The notes under the pieces were generated by a model. The model did no database searches and had not been told where the DNA came from. It worked only from the letters and a program-made list of their open reading frames with translations. Positions 1 to 5,580 of a DNA stretch of 5,580 bases are shown piece by piece (position 1 is the first letter of the stretch; the number at the start of each line of letters is the position of its first letter). Source of the stretch: Balneolales bacterium (GTDB lineage Bacteria > Bacteroidota > Rhodothermia > Balneolales > Natronogracilivirgulaceae); the NCBI GenBank assembly GCA_007127695.1, contig SKYW01000241.1, forward strand, positions 1 through 5,580. The letters are read 5' to 3'. The position numbers and the translations under genes are program-made.

Positions 1-1
1 C

Positions 2-736
2 GAGTATGTGCGGCCGTCCAGCTACGAGGCCTTCCTGGTGCTGCAGTTCGTGTTTTACATGAATCTGCTGCTGTGCGGCTTCAATCTGCTGCCCATTTTT
101 CCTTTGGATGGCGGACGGACGCTGCGCGCCGTCATCTGGCATATAAAAAAGTACTACTACAAGGCGTCCATCCTCACGTTTTACATAAGTGTTGCGTTCA
201 TTCTGCTGATCATGCTACTGGCTGTGGTGCTGCTTGTCATCGAGGGCCTGTCCACTGCGTTTTGGGCCGCCCTGCTGTCCGGCTACCTCTGGTACACCGC
301 CTATACGGGTCGCGAAGAGCTGATTCACCGGCCGAAATTCAGTGATCTGATCTTCCGGATAAGCGATGAAAAGACACCGGTTACCATCATCCGGCAGATC
401 AACCGGATGGATGCGAGGTATCTGCGCAACGCGGTGATCCCGGTGACAGAGGACGGGGAGCTCCGGTCGGTGATCATGGGCAGGGATCTTTCTGCGATAC
501 CGGACGAAGGGGACAACATCACGCATCTTTACCGTCCGGTCGAAAAAGGATTTTTTGTGGATGTGGCCGATACATCGACCTACCGTCAGGGCGTAAAACT
601 GAAGGCGGATTTCCTGCCGGTGCTCAATGATGGATTGATTCTGGGGATGAGTGATGCCCACGAAATCCGTTTCTGGCTGTTGCAGCAGAGAAACCCGGTG
701 TTTCCATCCCGTCCGCAAGTATCACAATTTAAATGA
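2..736 (+). CDS. Site-2-protease-like M50 membrane protein, C-terminal part (5' end outside window)
   Basis: This is the C-terminal part of a membrane-embedded zinc metalloprotease of the M50 (site-2 protease) family. The visible key motif is NLLPIFPLDGGR, with its Asp codon at 107-109. In the family this aspartate is the third zinc ligand and sits in a membrane helix. The HExxH motif is not in the window and should lie upstream. The frame is open to the left edge, so the GTG at 8 is probably internal. After the motif come hydrophobic stretches (roughly bases 170-300), then a soluble tail of about 130 residues. Two short stretches in the tail, AVIPVTEDGEL and DFLPVLNDGLILG, resemble the PVxDxxG signature of CBS domains, so I infer a degenerate CBS pair. 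Such proteases cleave membrane-bound substrates; the substrate here is unknown. The stop overlaps the alr start by 4 bp. Family call is firm; the CBS assignment is moderate. Confidence 0.85.
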   Translation, partial: EYVRPSSYEAFLVLQFVFYMNLLLCGFNLLPIFPLDGGRTLRAVIWHIKKYYYKASILTFYISVAFILLIMLLAVVLLVIEGLSTAFWAALLSGYLWYTAYTGREELIHRPKFSDLIFRISDEKTPVTIIRQINRMDARYLRNAVIPVTEDGELRSVIMGRDLSAIPDEGDNITHLYRPVEKGFFVDVADTSTYRQGVKLKADFLPVLNDGLILGMSDAHEIRFWLLQQRNPVFPSRPQVSQFK

Positions 737-1812
737 ACCCTATGGCCGATTATCCTTTTTACCATTCGCATATTGAGATCAGCCGGGATGTGCTGCAGAG
801 CAATGCCCGTTATCTCCACCGGAACCTGAAGAGCGGCACACGGTCCGTTGCGGTCATCAAGGCCGATGCATACGGGCACGGGGCTGTGGATGTCGCCCGT
901 GCGGTGGGCGATCTGTATGACATGTTTGCGGTCGCCAATGTGACCGAGGCCGTTGCTCTGCGCAAGGCCGGCATCATGCATCCGATCCTGGTCTTCGGTG
1001 TGCCGGTGCCGCAGACGGTCAAGGCCTATCCCGAATACGAACTGGAGGCCGTGGTCAGTTCCGATGAACACTTTGACCTGCTGGAGCAGGGAACGGCCTA
1101 TCATGTGGAGATCGATTCCGGCATGGGCCGGCTGGGGATCCGTCCCGACGATCTGGAGCGCGTCCGCAAGCGCATTGCGTCTGCGGGCAGGATCACCTGC
1201 AAGGGGGTCATGACCCACTTTGCTTCGGCCGACGAGGGGGACAGCGCCTGCATGCAGCACCAGATACGTGTCCTGGCGCAGATCCGCGACATGTTCGGCG
1301 GACAGTTTCCGCTTCATGCGGCCAACTCCGCGGCATCGCTTGATTATCCGGATACGCACCTGGACATGGTGCGTCACGGGATTGCGCTGTACGGCTACGA
1401 CCCGACTCCGGAACCGTCGGAACAGCTTCGGCCCGCCATGAAGTGGAGGTCGTGGGTGGCCCAGTGCAAGTACATCCACAAGGGAGATTCACTCAGCTAT
1501 GGTGCCACCTGGCAGGCGCCTGCAGGGGGATATTACGCGGTGATACCGACCGGATATGCCGACGGATACCGCCGGGACCTGTCAGGGAAGCTGCCTGTGC
1601 GCATTGACGAGCGATGGTATCCGCAGGTCGGACGTGTCACGATGGACTATATCATGGTTTGGCTGGACGGTGACCGGTATGCGGCCGGGACCGAAGTGCT
1701 GGTGATGGGCGGGGAGAAGAATCATGCCGGCATCATGGCGGATGCGATCGGCACCATTCCCTACGAGATTTGCTGCGGCATCCACACCAAGGTACCGCGG
1801 CGCATGATGTGA
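733..1812 (+). CDS. alr: Alanine racemase (PLP-dependent)
   Basis: Alanine racemase interconverts L- and D-alanine in the cytosol and supplies D-alanine for peptidoglycan. The 359-residue product has the normal length for a stand-alone enzyme and is not fused to MurF, as it is in some Bacteroidota. The N-terminal TIM-barrel has the PLP lysine in AVIKADAYGHG (Lys43). It also has IDSGMGRLGIR (Arg133, equivalent to Geobacillus Arg136) and MVRHGIALYG (Arg214, expected near the pyridine nitrogen). The C-terminal beta domain carries the second catalytic base, Tyr256 in LSYGATW, then GYADGYRR and GRVTMDY (Met-Asp). Residue 126 is Glu where the Geobacillus and E. coli enzymes have Lys. The ATG at 733 overlaps the upstream stop as ATGA, favouring translational coupling. 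A second ATG at 742 is a possible start. No Shine-Dalgarno sequence is visible. The stop at 1810-1812 directly abuts a tandem repeat array. Confidence 0.95.
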   Translation: MNPMADYPFYHSHIEISRDVLQSNARYLHRNLKSGTRSVAVIKADAYGHGAVDVARAVGDLYDMFAVANVTEAVALRKAGIMHPILVFGVPVPQTVKAYPEYELEAVVSSDEHFDLLEQGTAYHVEIDSGMGRLGIRPDDLERVRKRIASAGRITCKGVMTHFASADEGDSACMQHQIRVLAQIRDMFGGQFPLHAANSAASLDYPDTHLDMVRHGIALYGYDPTPEPSEQLRPAMKWRSWVAQCKYIHKGDSLSYGATWQAPAGGYYAVIPTGYADGYRRDLSGKLPVRIDERWYPQVGRVTMDYIMVWLDGDRYAAGTEVLVMGGEKNHAGIMADAIGTIPYEICCGIHTKVPRRMM

Positions 1813-2000
1813 ACGCTGGTGGATACGGTCTGACGCTGGTGGATACGGTCTGGCACTGGTGGATATGGTCTGACGCTGGTGGATATGGTCTGGCGCTGGT
1901 GGATACGGTCTGGCGCTGGTGGATACGGTCTGGCACTGGTGGATACGGTCTGACGCTGGTGGATACGGTCTGACGCTGGTGGATACGGTCTGGCGCTGGT
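1813..2000 (+). repeat. 20-bp tandem repeat array, 9 full units plus 8-bp partial
   Basis: Nine head-to-tail units with no spacers fit the consensus RCRCTGGTGGATAYGGTCTG. A tenth unit stops after 8 bases (GCGCTGGT, 1993-2000). Only unit positions 1, 3 and 14 vary, and every change is a transition (A/G, G/A, C/T). Unit starts are 1813, 1833, 1853, 1873, 1893, 1913, 1933, 1953 and 1973. The array begins on the base after the alr stop codon and lies between convergent genes. Twenty is not a multiple of three and alr-frame stops recur inside the units, so a protein-coding role is unlikely. Units 1, 2, 4, 5, 6, 8 and 9 contain GCTGGTGG, identical to E. coli Chi; units 3 and 7 have ACTGGTGG. The plus strand is G/T-rich. 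Function is unknown: it could be a variable-number minisatellite, a protein-binding array, a recombination-active sequence or a 3' UTR element. Confidence 0.97.
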
Positions 2001-2085
2001 CGCGGCATGAATGAAACCAGGCTCGGCACAGCTCAGGTTGGCGCGGCGTGAGCGCTGATGTGCACGGTCTGTTTTTGACTCTGTG
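2001..2085. other. Remainder of convergent intergenic spacer, no gene
   Basis: This stretch separates the repeat array from the 3' end of the FKBP gene. I see no open reading frame with family features. The only candidate termination signal is a weak hairpin: CGTG at 2047-2050 pairs with CACG at 2063-2066, with a few G-U-rich inner pairs. A TTTTT run follows at 2072-2076. It could end alr transcription on the plus strand, but the stem is short and separated from the T-run by five bases, so I do not call a terminator. No convincing terminator is seen for the minus-strand gene. Confidence 0.5.
2052..2071 (+). repeat. Diverged outlying copy of the 20-bp repeat unit
   Basis: GCGCTGATGTGCACGGTCTG matches the GCGC form of the array unit at 16 of 20 positions. 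The mismatches are the A at unit position 7 and three bases at positions 10-12. It has the same orientation as the array but lies about 50 bp beyond its end and roughly one base out of 20-bp register. It may be an older, decayed unit marking a formerly longer array, or an ancestral seed sequence. Chance resemblance is possible, since only one such copy is seen. Confidence 0.45.
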
Positions 2086-2613
2086 TCAGTCCGTCCCGGT
2101 GATCGAGATAAAGTCGATATCGAACACAAGGGTGTCACTGCGGAGCTGGTGGGTGCTGCTTGTTCCGTATGCCAGTGACGGGGGAATGACCAGCGTTCGC
2201 TTGCTTCCTTCGCGGGCGGCGTGCATCCGCACGTTCTGACCGTCGATCACTTCGTTGTATCCGGCCAGGCCCTGCATGAACCCGGGAACCATGTTCCTGA
2301 GCGTGAGAACCGTTGGCATGTCAACCTCGTTCCGGTAGGAACTGTCAAAAATTTCCCCGTCGGTGGTGCGTCCGGTGTACCGGATGTTCACGGCTTGATT
2401 CTCCGTGACCACTTCGCCGCTGCCTTCCTGGCGGAAATAGATGACCAGGCCGTTGGGGGCAGTCACCCGGTCCACTCCGGTTGTGTCAAACGGGCCGATA
2501 TCATCGTACCGGATGGTACTAAAACTGTTCTCGTCGCAGGATGTGGAAATGAAAGCGAGCATCATTCCAAGCGGAATGATGAGCCAAGTCTTACGGAAAA
2601 AACGTTGAATCAT
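2086..2613 (-). CDS. FKBP-type peptidyl-prolyl cis-trans isomerase, probable lipoprotein
   Basis: The product is predicted to catalyse cis-trans isomerisation of Xaa-Pro bonds, helping proteins fold in the cell envelope. From the ATG at 2613 it has 175 residues. The N-terminus looks like a lipoprotein signal: basic MIQRFFRK, hydrophobic core LIIPLGMMLAF, then ISTSC with the lipidated Cys at residue 26. The lipobox is loose, as is common in Bacteroidota. Asp-Glu directly follows the cysteine, which could affect sorting. The FKBP domain spans about residues 60-173. It has VNIRYTGRTTDGEIFDSSY (the strand with the YxGxxxDGxxFDS motif), then VPGF, and RTLVIPPSLAYG near the end. VPGF has Phe where FKBP12 has its pocket Trp. 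The stretch between VPGF and RTLVIPP is about ten residues longer than usual. A longer version from a TTG at 2652 would spoil the signal peptide, so it was not chosen. It follows the DUF255 gene on the same strand after 117 bp and may have its own promoter. Confidence 0.9.
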   Translation of the reverse strand: MIQRFFRKTWLIIPLGMMLAFISTSCDENSFSTIRYDDIGPFDTTGVDRVTAPNGLVIYFRQEGSGEVVTENQAVNIRYTGRTTDGEIFDSSYRNEVDMPTVLTLRNMVPGFMQGLAGYNEVIDGQNVRMHAAREGSKRTLVIPPSLAYGTSSTHQLRSDTLVFDIDFISITGTD

Positions 2614-2730
2614 GAGTGCAAATCGGTTATAGTTGTTTATCAGACCAGACAAGTTACAAAATAATGGGAAAATGAAATCGGGAAAATGGAATAACGAAAC
2701 CGCGGCCGTGAAGTTGCATGAATAACGGCG
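2614..2730 (-). promoter_or_regulatory. AT-richer spacer upstream of the FKBP gene, possible promoter region
   Basis: This 117-bp gap lies between the stop of the DUF255 gene and the FKBP start, and is visibly richer in A/T than the flanking genes. On the minus strand, TTATTTTG (plus positions 2657-2664) matches the Bacteroidota -7 consensus TAnnTTTG except for its second base, and lies about 44 bases before the ATG. I found no TTG at the expected -33 distance, so the promoter call is weak. No hairpin with a T-run marks the end of the upstream gene. Confidence 0.25.
2666..2692. repeat. Two-copy 14-bp direct repeat
   Basis: GGGAAAATGAAAT at 2666-2678 and GGGAAAATGGAAT at 2680-2692 match at 12 of 13 bases and are separated by one base, giving a 14-bp period. 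They lie just upstream of the weak -7-like element of the FKBP gene. That position would suit a regulator-binding site, but a slippage duplication in an A-rich stretch explains it equally well. Confidence 0.5.
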
Positions 2731-4881
2731 TCAGGTGGCAAGTTCTTTCCGGAAAGCATCCGGGGTATGCACCGGGGCGCGGCACTGGAACGATTCACAG
2801 ATGTAGGCGGTGGTTTTGCCATCTCGGGCGGTTTTGTCCGCGTAAGGTTCCGGATATCCGGCACTTTTCGGATCCGCTCCGGCAGGCAGCGTGATGACCA
2901 GTGAGTTCGGATCGTAGTGCTCCCTCCAGGCGGACAGAAACTGGTTTGCGGGGGGACCGGCGTGATCTTTGCCGGGGACAAGGACGATTTCGCGTCCGGG
3001 ATAGAGCAGCCGGTGCATGGTCTGGAGCAGGTAACCGAAGGCATTGGGATGGGTTGCCGCTGTTTCGGACAGGGGCTCCATGGCAGAGACGGCCATGCGT
3101 GTCCATTCCGGTTTGCCGGCCAGCTGCCCGACACGGTACAGCGCCGTGATGGCGGCCGTGCTGCCGCCGGGTTGTGCATTGTCGAAGAGATCCCTGGTCT
3201 GTGCGACCAGCTGTTCGCCATCAGACGGATGATAGCGGAATGCCGTTTTTTCCTTGTCATGGAAACGGCCGATCATTTTTTCGGTGAGCGATAAGGAATG
3301 AGAAAGCCAGCGCATTTCACCGGTGATCTCGAAAAGATGTGAAAAGCCGTCGGCCAGCAGGGCATAATCGTCGAGGAAGCCGGGTTGCTTTGCCTTGCCA
3401 TCGCGGTCGATGATGCGATACAGGGTGTCATCCTGCACTGCTTTTTCGGCAAGAAAAGTGCCGAGGCGGACGGCGTCACCGGGATCACGGTCGAGCAGCC
3501 GGGAGCAGCGGCACAGGGCGATGAGCAGGAGGGCATTCCAGGAGGTGATGATCTTGTCGTCCAGTCCGGGCCGTTCGCGCCTGTCCCGGCAGGAGAGGAG
3601 CTGCTGCCGGGCTGTGTCGAGTTGCCGCTGAAGCTCTGCGGGGTCCGAGCCGCTCTTCCGGGCCAGTTCTTCCAGCGGGATGGCGCGGTGGAGCACTGAG
3701 ACGCCTTCCCAGTTTCCGCCGGGTTGAACGCCGTAATGTTCGCTTACGAGGGCGAAAGTGGCATCGTCAAGCTGTTCCCTTAGCTCTTCATATGTAAACG
3801 TGTAGAATTTTCCTTCCTCCCCTTCGGTGTCGGCATCAAGGGCCGAGTAGTAGGCACCCTCCGGGTGGCGCATTTCCCTGTTCAGGAAGGTGATGGTCTC
3901 GTCGATGGTACGCCGGAAAAGCTCCCTGCCGGTCAGTTGCGCTGCTTCGGCAAGCACCATCAGCAGGAGCGCATTGTCGTAGAGCATTTTTTCGAAGTGG
4001 GGGACCAGCCACTGGCTGTCGGTGCTGTAACGGTGGAAACCGCCGCCGACCTGGTCGTAGATGCCACCGCTGATCATTTTTTCCAGGCTGAAAAGCGCCA
4101 TGTGGTGCGCGCTGCTGTGCGCATCCTGATGCGATTTGTCACCTGGGGTACCGGGCTGGTGTCCATACCGTAGCAGGAAGCCGATTCCCATGGCGGACGG
4201 GAACTTGGGCGCACCTGAAAAACCGCCGTCCGTCTCGTCAAAGGACTGGGCGTATCCCTGGTACGCCCGTTGCAGATGCTCTTCCCTGATGCGGGCCGGA
4301 TCCAGATGGTCGTAGATATCGCTGGCCAGCGCCTTGCGCATCTCGTCCGCCTGCTTGCGCACCCTGTCCGGCTGCTCCTCCCAGACCTGAGCCAGCCGGG
4401 TGACTACGGAAGGGAATCCCGGCCGCCCGTGCATATCCTGCGGGGGGAAGTAGGTGCCGGCAAAAATCGGCACCTGGTCCGGCGTGAGCCATACGTTGAG
4501 CGGCCATCCGCCCTGGCCTGTCATCATCTGGAGCGCTTCCATGTAGACGGCATCGACGTCGGGCCGCTCTTCCCGGTCCACCTTGATATTCACAAAGTGT
4601 TTGTTGAGCAGGCGTGCCGAGTGGGCGTCCTCGAAGGATTCGCGCTCCATGACATGGCACCAGTGGCAGCTGGAGTAGCCGATGCTCAGGAAAATCATGC
4701 GATTTTCACGGCGGGCGCGTTCCAGCGCCTCATCGCCCCACGAGTACCAGTCGACCGGGTTCCATGCGTGTTGCTGGAGGTAGGGAGAAGATTCGTCGAT
4801 GAGCCGGTTAGGCTTGCGGGATTTCTGTTCTTTCCCGGATGGATGTCCGGGCTTCCGGTTTCCGTTGTTTTCGCTGGTCAT
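2731..4881 (-). CDS. DUF255 / YyaL-SSP411 family protein: thioredoxin-like domain plus alpha/alpha-barrel-like domain
   Basis: This belongs to the widespread family of Bacillus YyaL and mammalian SPATA20 (SSP411), whose biochemical role is unsettled. From the ATG at 4881 it has 716 residues, close to the usual length. After a basic, low-complexity leader of about 23 residues comes the conserved family start [19 protein letters not shown] thioredoxin-like (DsbH-type) domain follows, with [20 protein letters not shown] (Cys72 and Cys75, a CxxC pair) and [14 protein letters not shown]. The remaining C-terminal region resembles six-hairpin or N-acylglucosamine 2-epimerase-like alpha/alpha barrels. 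It has [27 protein letters not shown] and [13 protein letters not shown]. No signal peptide or membrane segment is seen, so it is probably cytosolic. The GTG at 4953 would overlap tatC by 59 bp and add an unconserved leader, so it was rejected. The start lies 13 bp after the tatC stop, which suggests co-transcription. The family call is firm, the function is not. Confidence 0.93.
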   Translation of the reverse strand: MTSENNGNRKPGHPSGKEQKSRKPNRLIDESSPYLQQHAWNPVDWYSWGDEALERARRENRMIFLSIGYSSCHWCHVMERESFEDAHSARLLNKHFVNIKVDREERPDVDAVYMEALQMMTGQGGWPLNVWLTPDQVPIFAGTYFPPQDMHGRPGFPSVVTRLAQVWEEQPDRVRKQADEMRKALASDIYDHLDPARIREEHLQRAYQGYAQSFDETDGGFSGAPKFPSAMGIGFLLRYGHQPGTPGDKSHQDAHSSAHHMALFSLEKMISGGIYDQVGGGFHRYSTDSQWLVPHFEKMLYDNALLLMVLAEAAQLTGRELFRRTIDETITFLNREMRHPEGAYYSALDADTEGEEGKFYTFTYEELREQLDDATFALVSEHYGVQPGGNWEGVSVLHRAIPLEELARKSGSDPAELQRQLDTARQQLLSCRDRRERPGLDDKIITSWNALLLIALCRCSRLLDRDPGDAVRLGTFLAEKAVQDDTLYRIIDRDGKAKQPGFLDDYALLADGFSHLFEITGEMRWLSHSLSLTEKMIGRFHDKEKTAFRYHPSDGEQLVAQTRDLFDNAQPGGSTAAITALYRVGQLAGKPEWTRMAVSAMEPLSETAATHPNAFGYLLQTMHRLLYPGREIVLVPGKDHAGPPANQFLSAWREHYDPNSLVITLPAGADPKSAGYPEPYADKTARDGKTTAYICESFQCRAPVHTPDAFRKELAT

Positions 4882-4894
4882 GGAGGACAGATGG

Positions 4895-5580
4895 TTATTG
4901 CGGCCGGCCTTCCGGACCGAAGATCTCGCGATCGCGCCGGCGGTTGACAACACGGCTGATGTAGATGCCGAGCTGGTAGAGCAGCAGAAGCGGGACGGCG
5001 ATGATGATCTGTGATATCGGGTCGGGCGGGGTCAGGAAAGCCGCCATCAGAAAGCAGACGATAATGGCCCATTTCCGGTGTTTGATCATCAGTTCGGGTG
5101 TGAGCAGTCCGATTTTCGAGAGGATGTAACTGATCATGGGCAGCTGGAAAACCAGACCGCTCGACATGCTCCACATGGTCAGCGCAGAGAAGTAGGCGTT
5201 GATGTCAATGTCGTTGCGCACCGCCTCCGATATCTGGAAATTGCTGAAAAACTGGACGGCAAACGGGGTGAGGATCAGGTATCCGAAGGCGACGCCGATG
5301 ATGAACAGGGCGGTGATGTTGAAGACGATGAAGCGGGTGCCCTTACGCTCCTTCTCCTCCAGGGCCGGGAGGATGAACGCCCAGAGCTGGTAGATCAGCA
5401 TGGGGATGCCGATGATGAACCCGACCACCAGCAGTGTTCCCCAGTAGGTGAAAAACTGTCCGGGAAGGCGCCGGTTCTGCAGGTCAAGGTCCGTGGCGTT
5501 GATGCCCACCAGTTTGTACATGAAGAAATCGCCCTTGGCGGGACCCAGCAGCACCTGCTCCATGATGAAGCTGGAGAAGA
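4895..5580 (-). CDS. tatC: Sec-independent protein translocase subunit TatC (5' end outside window)
   Basis: TatC is the polytopic core of the twin-arginine translocase. It binds RR signal peptides and, with TatA/TatB-type subunits, moves folded proteins across the cytoplasmic membrane. The frame is open to the right edge, so the ATG at 5563 is probably internal; about 228 residues are visible. Recognisable parts in order are a periplasmic loop with [14 protein letters not shown], then a helix ending [17 protein letters not shown] (the PAL-x-x-x-E segment, whose Glu matches E. coli Glu103). Next come [16 protein letters not shown] and [20 protein letters not shown] (the Y-x-x-x-x motif region with the helix after it). 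The last are [16 protein letters not shown] and LTPPDPISQ, whose Asp matches E. coli Asp211. The final helix is followed by a basic tail. A second gene starts 13 bp after the stop on the same strand. No tatA gene is visible in the window. Confidence 0.97.
   Translation of the reverse strand, partial: FSSFIMEQVLLGPAKGDFFMYKLVGINATDLDLQNRRLPGQFFTYWGTLLVVGFIIGIPMLIYQLWAFILPALEEKERKGTRFIVFNITALFIIGVAFGYLILTPFAVQFFSNFQISEAVRNDIDINAYFSALTMWSMSSGLVFQLPMISYILSKIGLLTPELMIKHRKWAIIVCFLMAAFLTPPDPISQIIIAVPLLLLYQLGIYISRVVNRRRDREIFGPEGRPQ

Noticed and set aside
586..1479. 297-residue open frame on the minus strand opposite alr.
   Set aside because: It is antisense to a clearly conserved alanine racemase, shows no recognisable motifs, and is expected from GC-rich codon bias.
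1813..2000. CRISPR array.
   Set aside because: Units are directly adjacent, with no unique spacers.
2047..2076. Rho-independent terminator for alr.
   Set aside because: The stem has only four firm pairs plus G-U pairs, and the T-run is separated from it by five bases. Too weak to call.
1733..2138. Open frames through the tandem array on both strands (98 and 125 residues on minus, 67 on plus), giving 20-residue peptide repeats such as DRIHQRQTVSTS.
   Set aside because: A 20-bp unit lacking stops in a given frame stays open in every copy. These frames have no family features or ribosome-binding sites and overlap alr or the FKBP gene.
2614..2652. Longer start for the FKBP protein at the TTG at 2652.
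   Set aside because: It places 13 extra residues before a good lipoprotein signal, while the ATG at 2613 gives a typical N-terminus.
4270..4947. 225-residue plus-strand open frame opposite the DUF255 gene.
   Set aside because: It is a shadow of the conserved gene, with no family signature of its own.
4882..4953. Longer start for the DUF255 protein at the GTG at 4953.
   Set aside because: It would overlap tatC by 59 bp and add an unconserved leader. The ATG at 4881 gives a normal 13-bp gap.

Overview
The window holds five protein-coding genes in two convergent groups, plus an unusual tandem repeat where the groups meet. DNA is GC-rich (high fifties percent by eye). No Shine-Dalgarno sequence is visible upstream of the starts that can be inspected. 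Together with a Bacteroidota-like TatC, a lipoprotein-type FKBP isomerase and a DUF255/YyaL-family protein, this suggests a Bacteroidota/Rhodothermota-type bacterium, perhaps near Balneolales. The placement is an inference from general resemblance, not from a search.

Left part, plus strand. The window opens inside a site-2-protease-like (M50) membrane protein. It shows the C-terminal NxxPxxPLDGGR motif, further membrane helices and a degenerate CBS-like tail. Its stop overlaps the start of alr (alanine racemase) by 4 bp (ATGA), so the two are probably translationally coupled. The alr product is full length, with the PLP lysine, catalytic tyrosine and active-site arginines. It has Glu where many alanine racemases carry a carbamylated lysine.

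Middle (1813-2085), between convergent genes. Directly after the alr stop lies an array of nine full 20-bp units plus an 8-bp partial unit. Every variable base is a transition. Seven units contain the octamer GCTGGTGG, identical to the E. coli Chi site, all in one orientation. A diverged unit lies about 50 bp further on, and one more GCTGGTGG lies inside the neighbouring gene. This is the most unusual feature of the window.

Right part, minus strand, in transcription order: tatC (5' end beyond the window), then 13 bp later a DUF255/thioredoxin-like protein of about 716 residues, then after a 117-bp AT-richer spacer a small FKBP-type peptidyl-prolyl isomerase lipoprotein. TatC and the FKBP protein act in or across the cell envelope; the DUF255 protein looks cytosolic. 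No RNA genes, insertion sequences or CRISPR arrays were seen.
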